The position numbers and the translations under genes were made by a program. Below, one piece after another: positions 10,301-21,743 of a DNA stretch of 27,221 nucleotides. The stretch comes from Paramacrobiotus richtersi (Eukaryota > Tardigrada > Eutardigrada > Parachela > Macrobiotidae): assembly GCA_034698045.1 (NCBI GenBank), contig JAQGAU010000487.1:1-27221 (forward strand), given 5' to 3'. The notes beneath the pieces were generated by a model. The model saw only the letters and a list, made by a program, of their open reading frames with translations, was not told the DNA's origin and did not search any database. Within the stretch, counting starts at the first letter, position 1; each line of letters starts with the position of its first letter.

Positions 10301-13300
10301 GTAAAGGGATTATCGCTACAGTATGCAGTACCGTTGATTAGTAGTCTGTCCAACTCGCACCGTTCAGGAATCTGCAACGGTACCCGTGACTCAGCGCAAC
10401 GAACAGCGCTGATATAAGTCCTCTTACATGAAAGGTAGACGAGGAGTCCCGCGTTAACTAGAAAGTGTATAAAACATGATCAACTAAACGGACTGAAATG
10501 CAGAATCTCTCCGATACAAGTAATGTCAGTTTGTGGCTTACAACCCAACTAAATATAGCAGATATGACCTTTCCAGTAAATGTATCCTTGTATAATTCAA
10601 AAGAGCAACACACGCAAGTGCTTTAACTCACATAAAATTGTGCAGAACATCAAACATAAAAAAGTTTTTCATGTTATAGGTATGGCATAACGTAGTGTAG
10701 CGGTTGCTTCATAAAGTAACAATGGCCCAATCAGAAAATTCTGTAAGTTAGCTTTTAATCCTCTCAGCATAAGACCCTTTCTGCGGTTGAAACAGTCGCA
10801 CATGCGTGTGACGGCAGCGTGTCGTGATCTTTGGAACGGTAAAGGTTTGAACATTCGTAAGGTTTTATCTGCTGCAGCAGGGATGTTACGGTAGTTCCAA
10901 GCAGCGTATATACTGTATACAAATTCACCGGTTTTCACCGATGAATATGCCGATGCGAGTGACTCGAGATGCGAACTCTGGCCTGATAGTTTTACTTTAA
11001 GCAGGCCTTCACAGCTACATTCTGGTACCGGTGTTATTCTTCCTTCGTCTTTTATGTGCGAGAGTTTCTCGTTTCTTTTAATGCCAGTGGGAAAAGAAAC
11101 AGACACCACTGGTCTCACTAAGCGCACCTAATAATATTATTGACTTTACGCATGCGTTTACTACGCAATGATGCTTTGAGTCCCTCGTTGCTTCTAAATA
11201 AGTACCGAAATACGCAATCTACTGTACGGGAAGAAGTTTCTTACGCTAACAGTGACCGTGACACTTAGGTAAGTACCTTCAATTGCCCGCCGTCGGGATT
11301 TGTCACTATCCAAATACAGAAAGCATTATCTGGATAGTTTTCCGATCTATAGCCAGTTCCCTGGACTGGTGATTTGAGAAGTCCTGGGGATGTAGATGTC
11401 ACAACGATGCTACCACCGCAATCTGGAAGGAAAACTATTAACAACACTTTAACAGCGTGCACTGGCGCAGACATTTTAGTTCGCAATCCAGCAGTTCAAT
11501 TATAACTATTCATTATTCATTCAAGCCCGCTTTGACGTCTCCAAAGCGGCCTTGAATCACCTGCACTTTTGCTCCTGTGGTTATACTTTTCTTATTCTAA
11601 TTTGTCAAATCAAAACTACGTAGAAAAACTTTTGCAATACGGCAAACTTTGCCAGCTTCTTCTAAACTTCGTGCTTCTTCTTCTTCTTCTAAAAGCGCAT
11701 TTCTGCGACCGATCTTTGGCCACGCGTATGATGAATATTAGGTTGTAGGACAACAATAAATGTTTCAGCTTAGCAGTTACCAATGTCTCTGCCTAGTTTT
11801 CGAAGGAATCCATCAAGACTGATATCTGAAAAGAAAAATCTTGAGGTCACGATACGTCCCTGTTTTGCTGAACCTGCAGCACATACCCTTCTGGAAATAG
11901 TCAATGAAAGTTCCACGTGGCCCTGTGGGCGAACCTGGCGCCTCTGCAAGAGAAAGTATTAATGTAGCTTTTGAAATATAAAGCATTATTAAACGTCGTT
12001 TGTCATAATATCCCGAATTCGGGTCCAGCTCCAAAATCACCGTATACAGAATATTCAGTATACTGCAACGTGGTTGCTTATTTTAACCAGACAATCAGTG
12101 TACGATAAACGAGTTTGGCTCACGGATGTTTAGCAACAAAACAGTTAAATGCCAACTCACAAAAGTGACCACAATTTTACGGTATATCTGGAGTGTTAGA
12201 CTGTTAGCAATGACGCCACTTTCAATATACATCGTTTTCTCAGTTATCTCAAAACTTTCAATTGACTAGCTCTTTAACTCGCTCACCTGTTTCGATTTTT
12301 ATGGAGAATCCTCGCCCGCCGATTGAAGAATCGCTTTTGAAGGTAACGACCTAAACCATAAATGCTTTGCTGAATGAAGGCACGTTCGGTGTACTTTCCG
12401 AATGCTTTGACGATTGCATACGGCTCTGTTTGTTGGAACAACCAGAACGGACAACGGGGGTGTGTTTTTACAGTAGTCGACATCGTGTATGGTGAGTTTA
12501 TCGTTTCCGCAGTTTTCAGCAATCTGCCGAAGTGAGTTGGTCAGTGAATTAATTATTAATGGCAGATTCTGATACAGTGCTCTTACATCGAAAGTCGCGG
12601 CAGAATCCTGGGTAAACTAAAAACAAAAAAGCATGTACTTCTACAGATATGAAATATGCACATGAAATACGTTTTGAACAGCTGGCAGACAGCGTTGTGA
12701 TTCGTGAATATTATGATACCCTTATACCCTGAGTCCGCGTAACCCAGGAATGGAGAAACAGTTTGCCTAATCTAAACTGTTACAAAACGTTTGTTCCTAA
12801 TTTTCAGCAGATTAATTCAAAGCAGTTATGTTACCATGTTGTTTGGGATACGGGGAGAATAATGTACAGTACAACTTCGCATGGCATTGTGGCGTAGTGG
12901 CGTACACAGTCCAAGGGCTCCTGATCCCGTGGACGTAGAAACCCAGTTATTATTACGACCGGATGCGTGGGTTGATTGGTAAAGATTCCGACTATGTAGC
13001 ACTAATCATCTTATACTGTATGTTAATGATTACCTTGAGATGGCTTCCTTCCGGGCCAACAAAAAGCCAGAAGCAGGAGGCGTTATCGGGATACTTTTCC
13101 CCAGTGTCATCAGTTGGGGACTTGATTTGGGCAGTTGATGTGTTTGTGACCACGATCCTTCCTCCACATCCTGTATTACCAACTTTTCTTGACGGTACGT
13201 GTACACATGCAGTAATATCTTTGTGAATGCCATGCTAGTGCGTTGTTCTTGGTCCTTGTCAAGACAAACGAGGTATTGATTAGCAAAAACTCACCATTTA

Positions 13301-14046
13301 TTAATTGTCTTTGAATTAGGAAATTAATATCGGCCATCGCATCGGCACATGTACTGGCCTCATTTGATGCTGCTCCGCCTGGAAAAATTAACGACACATA
13401 ATGTATTGCGGTACAGTTCTATTCCATGTGCAAACCAAGATGCTGTTAATCCCTGTTGTAATGCTTTATTCTGTGCATTTACGACAAACGACCGTCTGTT
13501 CCACCTGTTGTATACTGTAAACGCTAGAAGCTACGCGTTATGCAAGCTAGCAGGAAGCGGCACAACTCAGGGCGTCCTCAAGTGCGTATCCGTTACTTCC
13601 GTTAAAGTGAGATAAATAACAGTTAGCTTTCGTGCGCAAAAATACCAGTTTAGGGTGTGCTTGCAACTTATCAGATGTAAACAATTTCAACTCTAATAAA
13701 CGTTTCGTTAAGAAAAATAAGAACGCTGCCGATACCTGTCACGTCCGTGACATTAGACGAATTACGGCTGCCAATCGAATCGGTCAAATTGATGCCGTAC
13801 AGAGTATTGGTGCTTGGCGGCATGGCGAATACCGCTGCTGGAAATATCATAATTCTTAAACAAACTCATATTACAATGCTCTGTATTGGTAGCGCAACTA
13901 CACGCGCGTATTAATGCGGAGTAACTTGTAAAGCAGTTTGATTCAACGTGATCATTACTCGTATACAACAACGAAACTAATGATCATTATGCAGCTGTAC
14001 CCGATATCATCAGCAGTGTCCAAAACAGGATGGCCTTGTCCTTCAT
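7381..14046 (-). CDS. secreted triple-CUB-domain protein A (tandem paralogue)
   Basis: Eighteen exons, all GT-AG and phase-consistent: 14046-14001, 13837-13736, 13378-13295, 13170-13034, 12616-12587, 12523-12422, 12350-12287, 11943-11887, 11422-11277, 10457-10428, 10371-10273, 10203-10140, 9017-8946, 8700-8638, 8143-8010, 7862-7833, 7639-7541, 7452-7381; 476 aa, ATG to TAG. Residues 1-20 are a signal peptide (MKDKAILFWTLLMIS plus AAVFA). CUB1 is about 78-188, CUB2 208-320, CUB3 366-476. Each starts with CGG, has C.W in the next strand, a third Cys before DKL or DRL, a fourth before the Pro loop, and ends in F.SD.S..G.GF.IK. That gives the four CUB cysteines and the two Asp seen in Ca-binding CUBs. 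Each CUB is built from four exons, the second only 30 nt. Linkers are short and polar; the second has N-glycosylation sequons. No TM helix or GPI signal follows CUB3, so it should be secreted. CUB domains mediate protein-protein or protein-glycan contacts; no protease or other catalytic domain is present. Confidence 0.93.
11674..11691. repeat. short (CTT)n microsatellite
   Basis: About six CTT/TTC units in intron 8 of gene A (between exons 11943-11887 and 11422-11277). No functional claim. Confidence 0.7.
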
Positions 14047-14915
14047 TTTAGGTGCTACTCGGTCATTACGCAAAGATTTCAAAATAAACAGACATGCACG
14101 CATACAAACAGTCGTCGGTGGGTAATGTTTGCAAGTATAGCAAAAAGAGTATTCAGCTTCGTGCGATAAACCTGCACGGTATCGACCAACGAGAAAGGCT
14201 AAAGGTAACCGCTAGAAACAGCTCCACAGTCTTTGACTGCAGTAAGCGGCTGCGCAACAGCCCGTTTATCAACCAGAAGATCTCGCGATCAAGGTGTGAT
14301 TAATTCTTCCAGTTAAACACTCGCTGTACAGCCCGCTCAAAACATTCTGTAATGTATGAAGTAAAAGTGTTGCACACCTCGAGCTCATCGTAAGCATTCT
14401 TTAACATGTTATGGCGTAAATAACATGAAACCTTTTAGTGCTTTTTAGAAAGTGTCGGCTGGATCGCTTCTCAACCAATACACAGAAAGTTCAATTAGTT
14501 TCAAGCTAACTGGTAAATTACCAGTTCCTTGATGGGGTACAAGCCGCGAATCTGCCATACAAGCAGAATCATCTGGCTCAGGGGCTATGAGAAGCGCAAC
14601 GAAATCAGTTTCGAACAACTGTTCTTACTTTTATTATTAGTAGTTTATGAATATCAACAGCTTTTTATCTGTAGATGGCATAGTCGTACGATTGCGGCAA
14701 GCTACAATCCCCCAGAGTGTAACGTCATAAGTCTGACTTTCTTTTAATGAACTGCATTACGCCGTAATGGATTCCGCTTATAGACAGCAGATCACGAGAA
14801 AATGGTTCCACGTGAAAGTCATCAGGCTCTATGGTATGACAGTTAAAAGGGAATAAGTGGGTGCCAGCAAAACAGTGACTGCTGTATCCGTTGCATTTGA
14901 TTCTTCAGCTTCGTC
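14047..14915. other. intergenic between genes B and A: 3' end of B and promoter of A
   Basis: This 869-nt spacer holds the 3' flank of gene B (right part) and the upstream flank of gene A (left part). The A upstream region does not obviously match the shared upstream region of B and C, so promoters appear to have diverged or been replaced between A and B. No exon-like ORF is supported. A minus-strand AATAAA lies at 14635-14630, about 280 nt after the stop of B. Confidence 0.5.
14630..14635 (-). terminator. possible polyadenylation signal AATAAA of gene B
   Basis: The plus-strand TTTATT reads AATAAA on the minus strand, about 280 nt beyond the TAG of gene B and well before the start of gene A. 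Sequence match and position only. Confidence 0.35.
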
Positions 14916-17900
14916 CTATTCCACTGCTTCGACTTTAATGTTAAACCCTTTGCCTCCAAGAGAATAGTCACTTCGAAAAATGGCAATCTAAGACGAATAA
15001 ATGGTAAGTTACAACTGCAGTGTTAATGTTGTGTGACAACACAGCAGCCGTGGTGAACGTACCGTTTGACTAAATGGAATTGTTAAATTGTTCAGGGGTT
15101 TATCCGAACAGTACTCCATTCCAGCAATATCCAGCTTGTCACGGTGACAAAGTTCGGGAATCTGCATACAGTAACCGTACAGCTCGATTAAGTTAGCGAT
15201 TGCTCTCAAAAAGAAATCGAAGAACGCAGAATAACCATAATATCTTATGGTTAAACTTACGTCAAATGCCGACGAAGGCTCCTGTGTGAACTACAACAAG
15301 AAATCGTGCGTAAGTGAAAATCAAATAAGCATGGCTGATCTTGATGTACACGGTTGCGCTTCTTGTGACCCAAAACATAGTAAATTTTTTTAAACTCTCG
15401 CCGTACTCAGTACTGAGAATCAGTAACAGTTTACGATCAAACGAAATTAGCTATCGTTAATTACCCAAGAAGGAGGAAGAAAAATGAGCGCGTGAACTCA
15501 CTATTTACAGTTGTAAATGGTAGTTCTTCGTGCTTAGTGTTGTTATGCCTTTGTGGATTATTGACCAGACACGGGAAGAAAGACGATTTATATTTAATTG
15601 CGTTACCTTGAGATGCATGCCCACTGGAGCTTCTGCCAGCCAGACGCATACAGCATTAGGTGGATATTCGCCATCTTCTTCCAGTGGATATTTTATATAG
15701 CCTGCCGCGGTGGCTGTGACATTCACTCTACCACCGCAAGCTAGACAATCGGAATTTAGAATATTTACTGGCTACATTATGCTGATCAGCAGCGTTATTT
15801 GAATAAAAATAAGGTATGGCATATGGTATACGTTTACCTGTTGATAAATGTTTGCCAACCAATTCTACGTCAGCCAAATCCGGTGCAGCGGCCGTTCTAC
15901 CTGAAATGGGTAAAATGAATGCATATGCTTTAATTTAGGCACCTTTAGTGTTTCCAGGTAACTGTGCTTTCAAGGGATGCGAACGGCAACGAGAAATTGT
16001 GTAATTAAGTAGGCATTTTTATTTGGTGGGCCGTTTACGCCAGTGTAATCAAATAATTCACGATAGAGACAAGCGCAGATCCGTGGTTTTTTCGCTTACT
16101 TCTAGTTTCGTTGGATCGGTGGGGCAAAATGTCATGCGCGGGAGTTCCCAAAGTGGCATTATTACTGGCTTCTGGAACTTCACAAAAAAAACCGGTTAGA
16201 TATGGCATGGATACGATAGGGAAGGCAAAAGAACGTGAACCGAATACTGCGTTTTGTCTTTAATTCAGTCAGTTCTATGCGCGAGACAAAATCCCACGCG
16301 TAGCTAATCAGCTTCGCGGGAGCGATTTCGCGCGTTGTGAGAACGTAATAAAGGTCTACACGTGCAGTAAAGTCTGCACGTAAAAGCTGAAAAACTGGGA
16401 AGTAAAAGTAGGAAGCTAAACAGAAACAAACAAATTGAGAATCTAAACAAGCGAATAAAACTCCATACCGCATATAGATTGAGAAAGTAAGGAAGCTGCA
16501 AAGATGAACTCCAATGCCAGACAGCAAAGTTAATTTAAGATGTTCAGAACTGGAAACTGAGAATTAAAACCAAGTAGGTAAATTATGAAGTTGAAAGTAG
16601 ACGCAAAAAAGCCAAATTATGAATGCAAACTAAAATCAATACTGAGAAACTACCTAAAAAGGTGAACCAAGTAGCTCAACTAAACACTAAAACAAAGAAC
16701 AAACAATCCAAAACCAGGGAGCTTAGCAAAAGAGCTAACAACAGGGCGAAGCAGTTTTATAACTTGTTTACTAAGGTTTCGCGAAAAGTTGATTCACCAC
16801 GCGTGGGAGCAACTGTCTTTTTATATAGAAACAATGCAATTGTTCTCTTAACTACCTGCGAGCGGCTTCGGTTATACATACTGAAGCCGCTTTTGGCTAT
16901 CAAGTGGCACTAACCTGCTTCGATTTTGATGGAAAAGCCGCGTCCGGAAACCGAGCCATCGGTTTTAAACGTAACCACCTGTTTCGAAATCGCTCAGTAG
17001 TCGTACCACCGCACAGCGGAAGAAATTTGGCATACCGTTGTGCTGGACGAAATGGTTGCATCAGTAAAGGGATTTTCCTTACAGTATTCGGTACCGTTGA
17101 TCACCAATTTGTCATTAGCACACGTTTCAACAATCTGCAGCGGGAAAAATGACTATATTCATCAAAGAGTATTAGAATCCAATGTGTTTGCTCTTACATC
17201 AAAGGGAGATGAAGGATCCTGTGTCAACTGGAAAAGCGAACAGAAAAAGCGAGTCATTTTACTCACTAGTTTTACGGTTTAGTGTTGTTGACATTGTCTG
17301 TGAACGCACGTCCGAGTGTTGTTGACATTGTCTGTGAACGCACGTCCGACGGACCGACTGGGAACGGTTAGTATGCTGATACCACTTCCGTACGACTTGG
17401 GCCTGCTTATTCTTCTTAGTACTTAGGCTTTCCCAGAAAGATACTATCAGATACTTGCTTAAGGTCATGCTAGCAAGTGAAACTGGGCCCAGGAAAATCT
17501 GTCCTCTGCATAGTTTACGAGCCATTCATCGAACAATGAAAACGCCTTTGTACTTTAAAAAGATACTCAAGTTCATTCAGTTACTGTTCTTTTGACGCCT
17601 GTAACTCTTATGCACCTGTGGGTAGGAGCTCGCGAGAAAATACATCAAACGGGATGTCGCTAGCTGTTTGTTTTAGAACTCTTTCACTACATCCGCATTC
17701 GCCCTGTTTGTTTTAAAATCTTACGTACCATAGTTCGATGAATAGCTAGCTAATGGAGAACAGGACCGCAAAGGATTGCGGCAAGTAAATGTGGACTTCA
17801 GTGCCTTGCTCAAGCGTTCATTACCACGGAAAATAGATATCCCATCGCTCATAAATATACGCAAGAAAGTAAATACAGTACATTGCCCTCCTAGCTGAGC

Positions 17901-20900
17901 CAAGTTTACCTGGTAGCCTTAATTATGTAAGTACCTTCAGTCGTCCGCCGTCCGCATTTTTAACTACCCAAATACAATTCGCATAATCTGGATAATCTTC
18001 TGGATTATATCCGCCTCGCTTTGGCGAGCTAAGGAGTCCTGGCGATGAAGATGTAACAGTAATGCTGGCGCCGCATTCTGGAAAGGAAACGTTTTTGATT
18101 TATTTTGGTAACGCAGTACAGTATACCAGTCCCGAAACTCGCTTTGGAATGGAGCACTTCTAGCAAGGTTTCGCTCACGTGCTCCCGTTTTTGAATTTTG
18201 TTCAGCTTCTTTAGATGAAGCAAATATATAAATTACAAAGGTACATAAACGTAGCAAACTGCACTGTAGAACGACAAACCTGCCGTGACTGTACCGAACG
18301 CAAATCATTCGCACGCTCGGAATCGCAGCACATGCCAACGTCTTTATTATCATATATTTGCATGATTTATTATTATTATTATTATAGACAAGAGCCGACA
18401 ACCCATCAGGGACTTCACGTCTGGTCGAATATATATGATATGCGTATTGGTAATCTAAGATGTTACAAGGAAAGAAAATCCCACAGCTCAGCTTGCCTGA
18501 TTTCAGTTTGCGAAGGAGCCGATCAAAACCGGTCAAGTTGGATGCATCTGCAAATCAGCAGGACAATGTTTACAAAGGTGTGATTTTTTTCCGAATTTGC
18601 AAGGACTTTTACAACGCAATTAATTCAAGACAAAAGCCCTTGCTGTATACATAATAGATAGAACCTTTTGCGTACTGCGCAGGTACTAGGAGAATTGCGT
18701 GCGTGTACGGTGTTACGGCATGGCGTAGTTCACAACAGCACAATCATTCACAATTTTGCTCCAGAACTTGAGCTGTACTTAACATGGAAAGAGTTTCTAA
18801 CACTCTAGTGTACAAATTGTTGCGATCTATTTTACGAGTATACGGCCCAGTTTAGGAACCTGGAGGACATACCATTTCGAAAATAGTCAAGATAGGGCCA
18901 CACTGTAGGCGAACCGGGTACTTCTGGAAGAGACAAAAACTAATCGTGTGATTGTTTCTGACATGCACAGCATTCGAGGGAACATCTCCCATGCTGTTTG
19001 CTGATATCGTGCCATGCCCAGACTGGTGCATGCGTAAAATAACTAATTTGTAAGGAAGTACGAGTATTATGACATGCAACTATCTATTTTGTGAAAAATG
19101 CTACAATGAATTTCGACACCCGGGTGTATGATAGTCTTTCAGAGCCGATACATTTGCAATCATAACGAAAGTAATAATTATGCCGATTACTTCAATATTC
19201 ATCAGCGCCAAGGATAAATATTGAAACGCGCCGTATTAAAGATATGCTGTTAGAGATACGCACACAGCACGCCATGCTTTACTAGGCTGATGGTATATCT
19301 GAACCGCAAATTCTGGTGTACACTGACAGGTGTATGTATTTGCAGGCACAACGTCTTAATTATTGCACAACTTTCGATACACATACTACGTTGAACTACC
19401 CATCTAACCTGTTTCGATTTTGATGGAAAATCCACGTCCGCCAATGGAGTAGTCGCTTTTGAAGGTAACAATCTAAATCGTAGATACTGTGATAAACGGC
19501 TAAAATTTCCGTTATCTGTGACAATGCTAAATGGCAAATACTTTGCTGAATACGTACGGCTCTGTTCGATGACACAACAAAAGCACTCAGTGGATTGTCT
19601 TTACAGAATTCAGTATCGTCAATGGCGAGTTTATCGCTTCCACAAGTTTCGGGAATCTGTAATAGTGCATTGTTCCGTGACTCATTATTTGCGAACTCCT
19701 GTGGTGTGGCTCCTTACGTCGAAAACGGAGAGAAGATCCTGGGTAAACTAAGCAAAACGAAGAAAGGACAGTATGTTAAAACATTCTAAAACAGTTCGAA
19801 GCGAGTGCAAAAAGAGGTACAGCAGAGCATGATACTTTCTGGTAACATCAGAGCTCGGCCACTATTAGATTACCTCGTGCAGCAACAACACCGCACATGT
19901 CTGTACCTTTGCGGTACTGTAACAACTACAATTACGGCATTTAATTTATTTGCATAATTTAGACACAAAGTGTTAGCGTTCTGCAAAATGGCAAGAAAGA
20001 CTGCGGGAACCATCCTGTCTATCCTTGTTAAACTTAAGACTAAAGTTCTTCATGCATACACATGTGTACACGCGAAATCAAAGAGATGTCTTACATGCCG
20101 ACAGTCAACAGGTAAGACGATGACTAACAAAGTTGGCATCGAAATGTTTGCAGTGTTTTGCAAGTCGATATCGTGTTATAAACATGCCAAAATTTGATCC
20201 AGATGCTTTTAATCGAGAAACAAAATTTCGTGGGCTACAGATATCTACGCATACAGTACTGTATGTATAATTGTTGCAGCGAAAAAAAGACGTGAAGAAT
20301 AGTCGGAACTGCCATCCAAACCGTTGGCTACATAGTACATATGCAGACCATAATTTAAGCAGTAACAGTCGTTAATTTACCTTGAGGTAACTTCCCTCCG
20401 GCGCGGTAACAAGCCAGAAGCATGAGGATCTATCGGGATACGTTTCCCCATCCTGGCCAGTTGGGGACTTGATGTGTGCAGCTGATGTGTTTGTTACCAC
20501 TATCTTGCCTCCGCAGCCTATAACAGCGGGTTTTCTTAGCACACAGATTTGCCAATTGTGCCTCAGCCTTGTACAGCCGATGAAGAAATAAAGAAGAAGA
20601 CCCACCACTTGACTGTTTTCGAATTAGGAAGTCAATGTCGGCGAGCAGGCTGGCATACGTACCGACCTCTTGGGCTGCTGTTCCATCTGGAAAACCCGAA
20701 GTAACTGGTTAATGCACCCCATTTTCTGTTTGCTATACGATAACCGCCTTGATCGATAAATATGCACCACCGTCTCGACGATTAGTTTGCTTCGAGCTGC
20801 GGACGCCACCTGCACAGGCTAAAATGCCTGCATTGTACCTCATGGCGGCTGACGTCTGACTTCATACGATTCGGCTAGGATTTCACCTAAGTTCGCGCGA

Positions 20901-21743
20901 AGCCGTTTAAGACACTTTTTCCTACGAGTAATGCGCAAGCACAGTGGAACTAAGAAGTGACCACCCATGTACGAGACCAGCACACCGGATTCAGATAAAA
21001 TTTGTCTTGTTAACTGGAACAAACTGTCATATATATTTAAGTCGAGTACACTGGGAAGCTTGCAATTACGTAATATTCTAGCGAACTGAAGACGTGACAA
21101 CGCGCGCGTTATTTCTTCACTGTGTGTTATCTTGTATCCGCTAATGCTAGTACAAAAACCACTAAGCTTCCCGAAAAAAAAGTGCAGCAAACCTGCGCTC
21201 AGTGCTCTGACGAAATGATTCTCAATCTAAAATCCCATGCGTTACTTTCACCAAAAACAGTTACCGAAGTTGATTTTATATTGCCGAACTTGCTACTTTA
21301 TAAGGTGCCTCTTTCATGTGCAAACTGTCAAGTATCATATGCATACATAACCAGCTTGTGCAAGTGTATGCACAGACATCAATCGTATCAGTATGCACAA
21401 ATTTAAAAACTGTTGCCAACAAAATTCAGGTACATTACCCCTACCTCCCAGTTCCGATGCACCGGATGAATTGCGAATGCCGTGTGGAGCGGTCAAAATG
21501 ACGCCCTGTGGACTGTCGCCGTCTACCGGTACTGCAGATACCGCTGCTGGAGATTTCGCGATTCCTAAGCCAAATCATAACACGATGGGTTAAGTTCACG
21601 GTGCAATTGTCACATCAGCATTGTGCACTGTAATGCAATGCTATTGCAACTAGTCCAATAACTAGATCACCGAAAAAATTAATTTATGCGGTTTTACCCA
21701 GTGTCGTCAGCAGGACCCAGAAGAAGATCATCGTGCGCTCCAT
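14916..21743 (-). CDS. secreted triple-CUB-domain protein B (tandem paralogue)
   Basis: Eighteen exons: 21743-21698, 21546-21445, 20686-20606, 20517-20381, 19747-19718, 19656-19558, 19472-19409, 18923-18873, 18077-17935, 17227-17198, 17134-17036, 16978-16915, 16171-16100, 15900-15838, 15740-15607, 15290-15261, 15161-15063, 14987-14916; 471 aa, ATG to TAG. Signal peptide MERTMIFFWVLLTTL plus AAVSA, cleavage near residue 20. CUB1 is about 77-186, CUB2 204-315, CUB3 361-471. All three keep the four cysteines, the C.W strand and the Asp of DKL; the SD Asp is kept in CUB1 and CUB3 and as TD in CUB2. Exon lengths equal those of gene A in 14 of 18 cases and differ by multiples of three in the rest. 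The acceptor of exon 2 could also be at 21566, adding six residues before AAVSA; the chosen site agrees with A and gives a signal-peptidase A-x-A motif. Introns are diverged from A, so the duplication is not recent. Role: extracellular binding protein; ligand unknown. Confidence 0.93.
16370..16790. other. A-rich, T-poor strand-asymmetric tract in intron 12 of gene B
   Basis: Over roughly 400 nt the plus strand is strongly A-rich with few T, with recurring words such as ctaaac, gaaact and ccaagtag. On the transcribed (minus) sense this is a long U-rich stretch inside the intron between exons 16978-16915 and 16171-16100. The matching intron of gene A lacks it. It may be an old repeat insertion or a splicing-related pyrimidine tract. 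Confidence 0.5.
16861..16891. other. perfect 9-bp inverted repeat (hairpin) next to a 5' splice site
   Basis: AGCGGCTTC at 16861-16869 and GAAGCCGCT at 16883-16891 are perfect reverse complements separated by 13 nt. The hairpin lies about 24 nt inside intron 12 of gene B from the donor after exon 16978-16915. Gene A has no counterpart at this position. Confidence 0.6.
17282..17349. repeat. exact 34-bp tandem duplication
   Basis: The 34 nt at 17282-17315 (beginning GTGTTGTTGACATTG) are repeated without change at 17316-17349. The pair sits in intron 9 of gene B, just upstream of the microexon 17227-17198 in transcript direction. Perfect identity implies a recent event. Confidence 0.95.
18366..18385. 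repeat. short (TTA)n microsatellite
   Basis: About six to seven TTA/ATT units in intron 8 of gene B. Confidence 0.8.

Larger units (their letters stand above)
7381..21743. repeat. tandem gene duplication A/B of the triple-CUB unit
   Basis: Units 7381-14046 and 14916-21743 are direct duplicates with the same 18-exon order, identical intron phases and 14 identical exon lengths, while intron sequence and length differ widely. Coding similarity is strongest in the CUB exons (for example SIGGRGFSIKIET in CUB1 of both). Preserved reading frames in both suggest selection on both copies. Confidence 0.9.

Noticed and set aside
17964-18536. 190-codon minus-strand frame
   Set aside because: It is an out-of-frame reading through the microsatellite and over the CUB2 exon 18077-17935, whose correct frame starts with ECGASITV.
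20840-21190. 116-codon minus-strand frame in intron 2 of gene B
   Set aside because: No ATG-based start or recognised family, and no counterpart in gene A. Possibly intronic chance or an old insertion.
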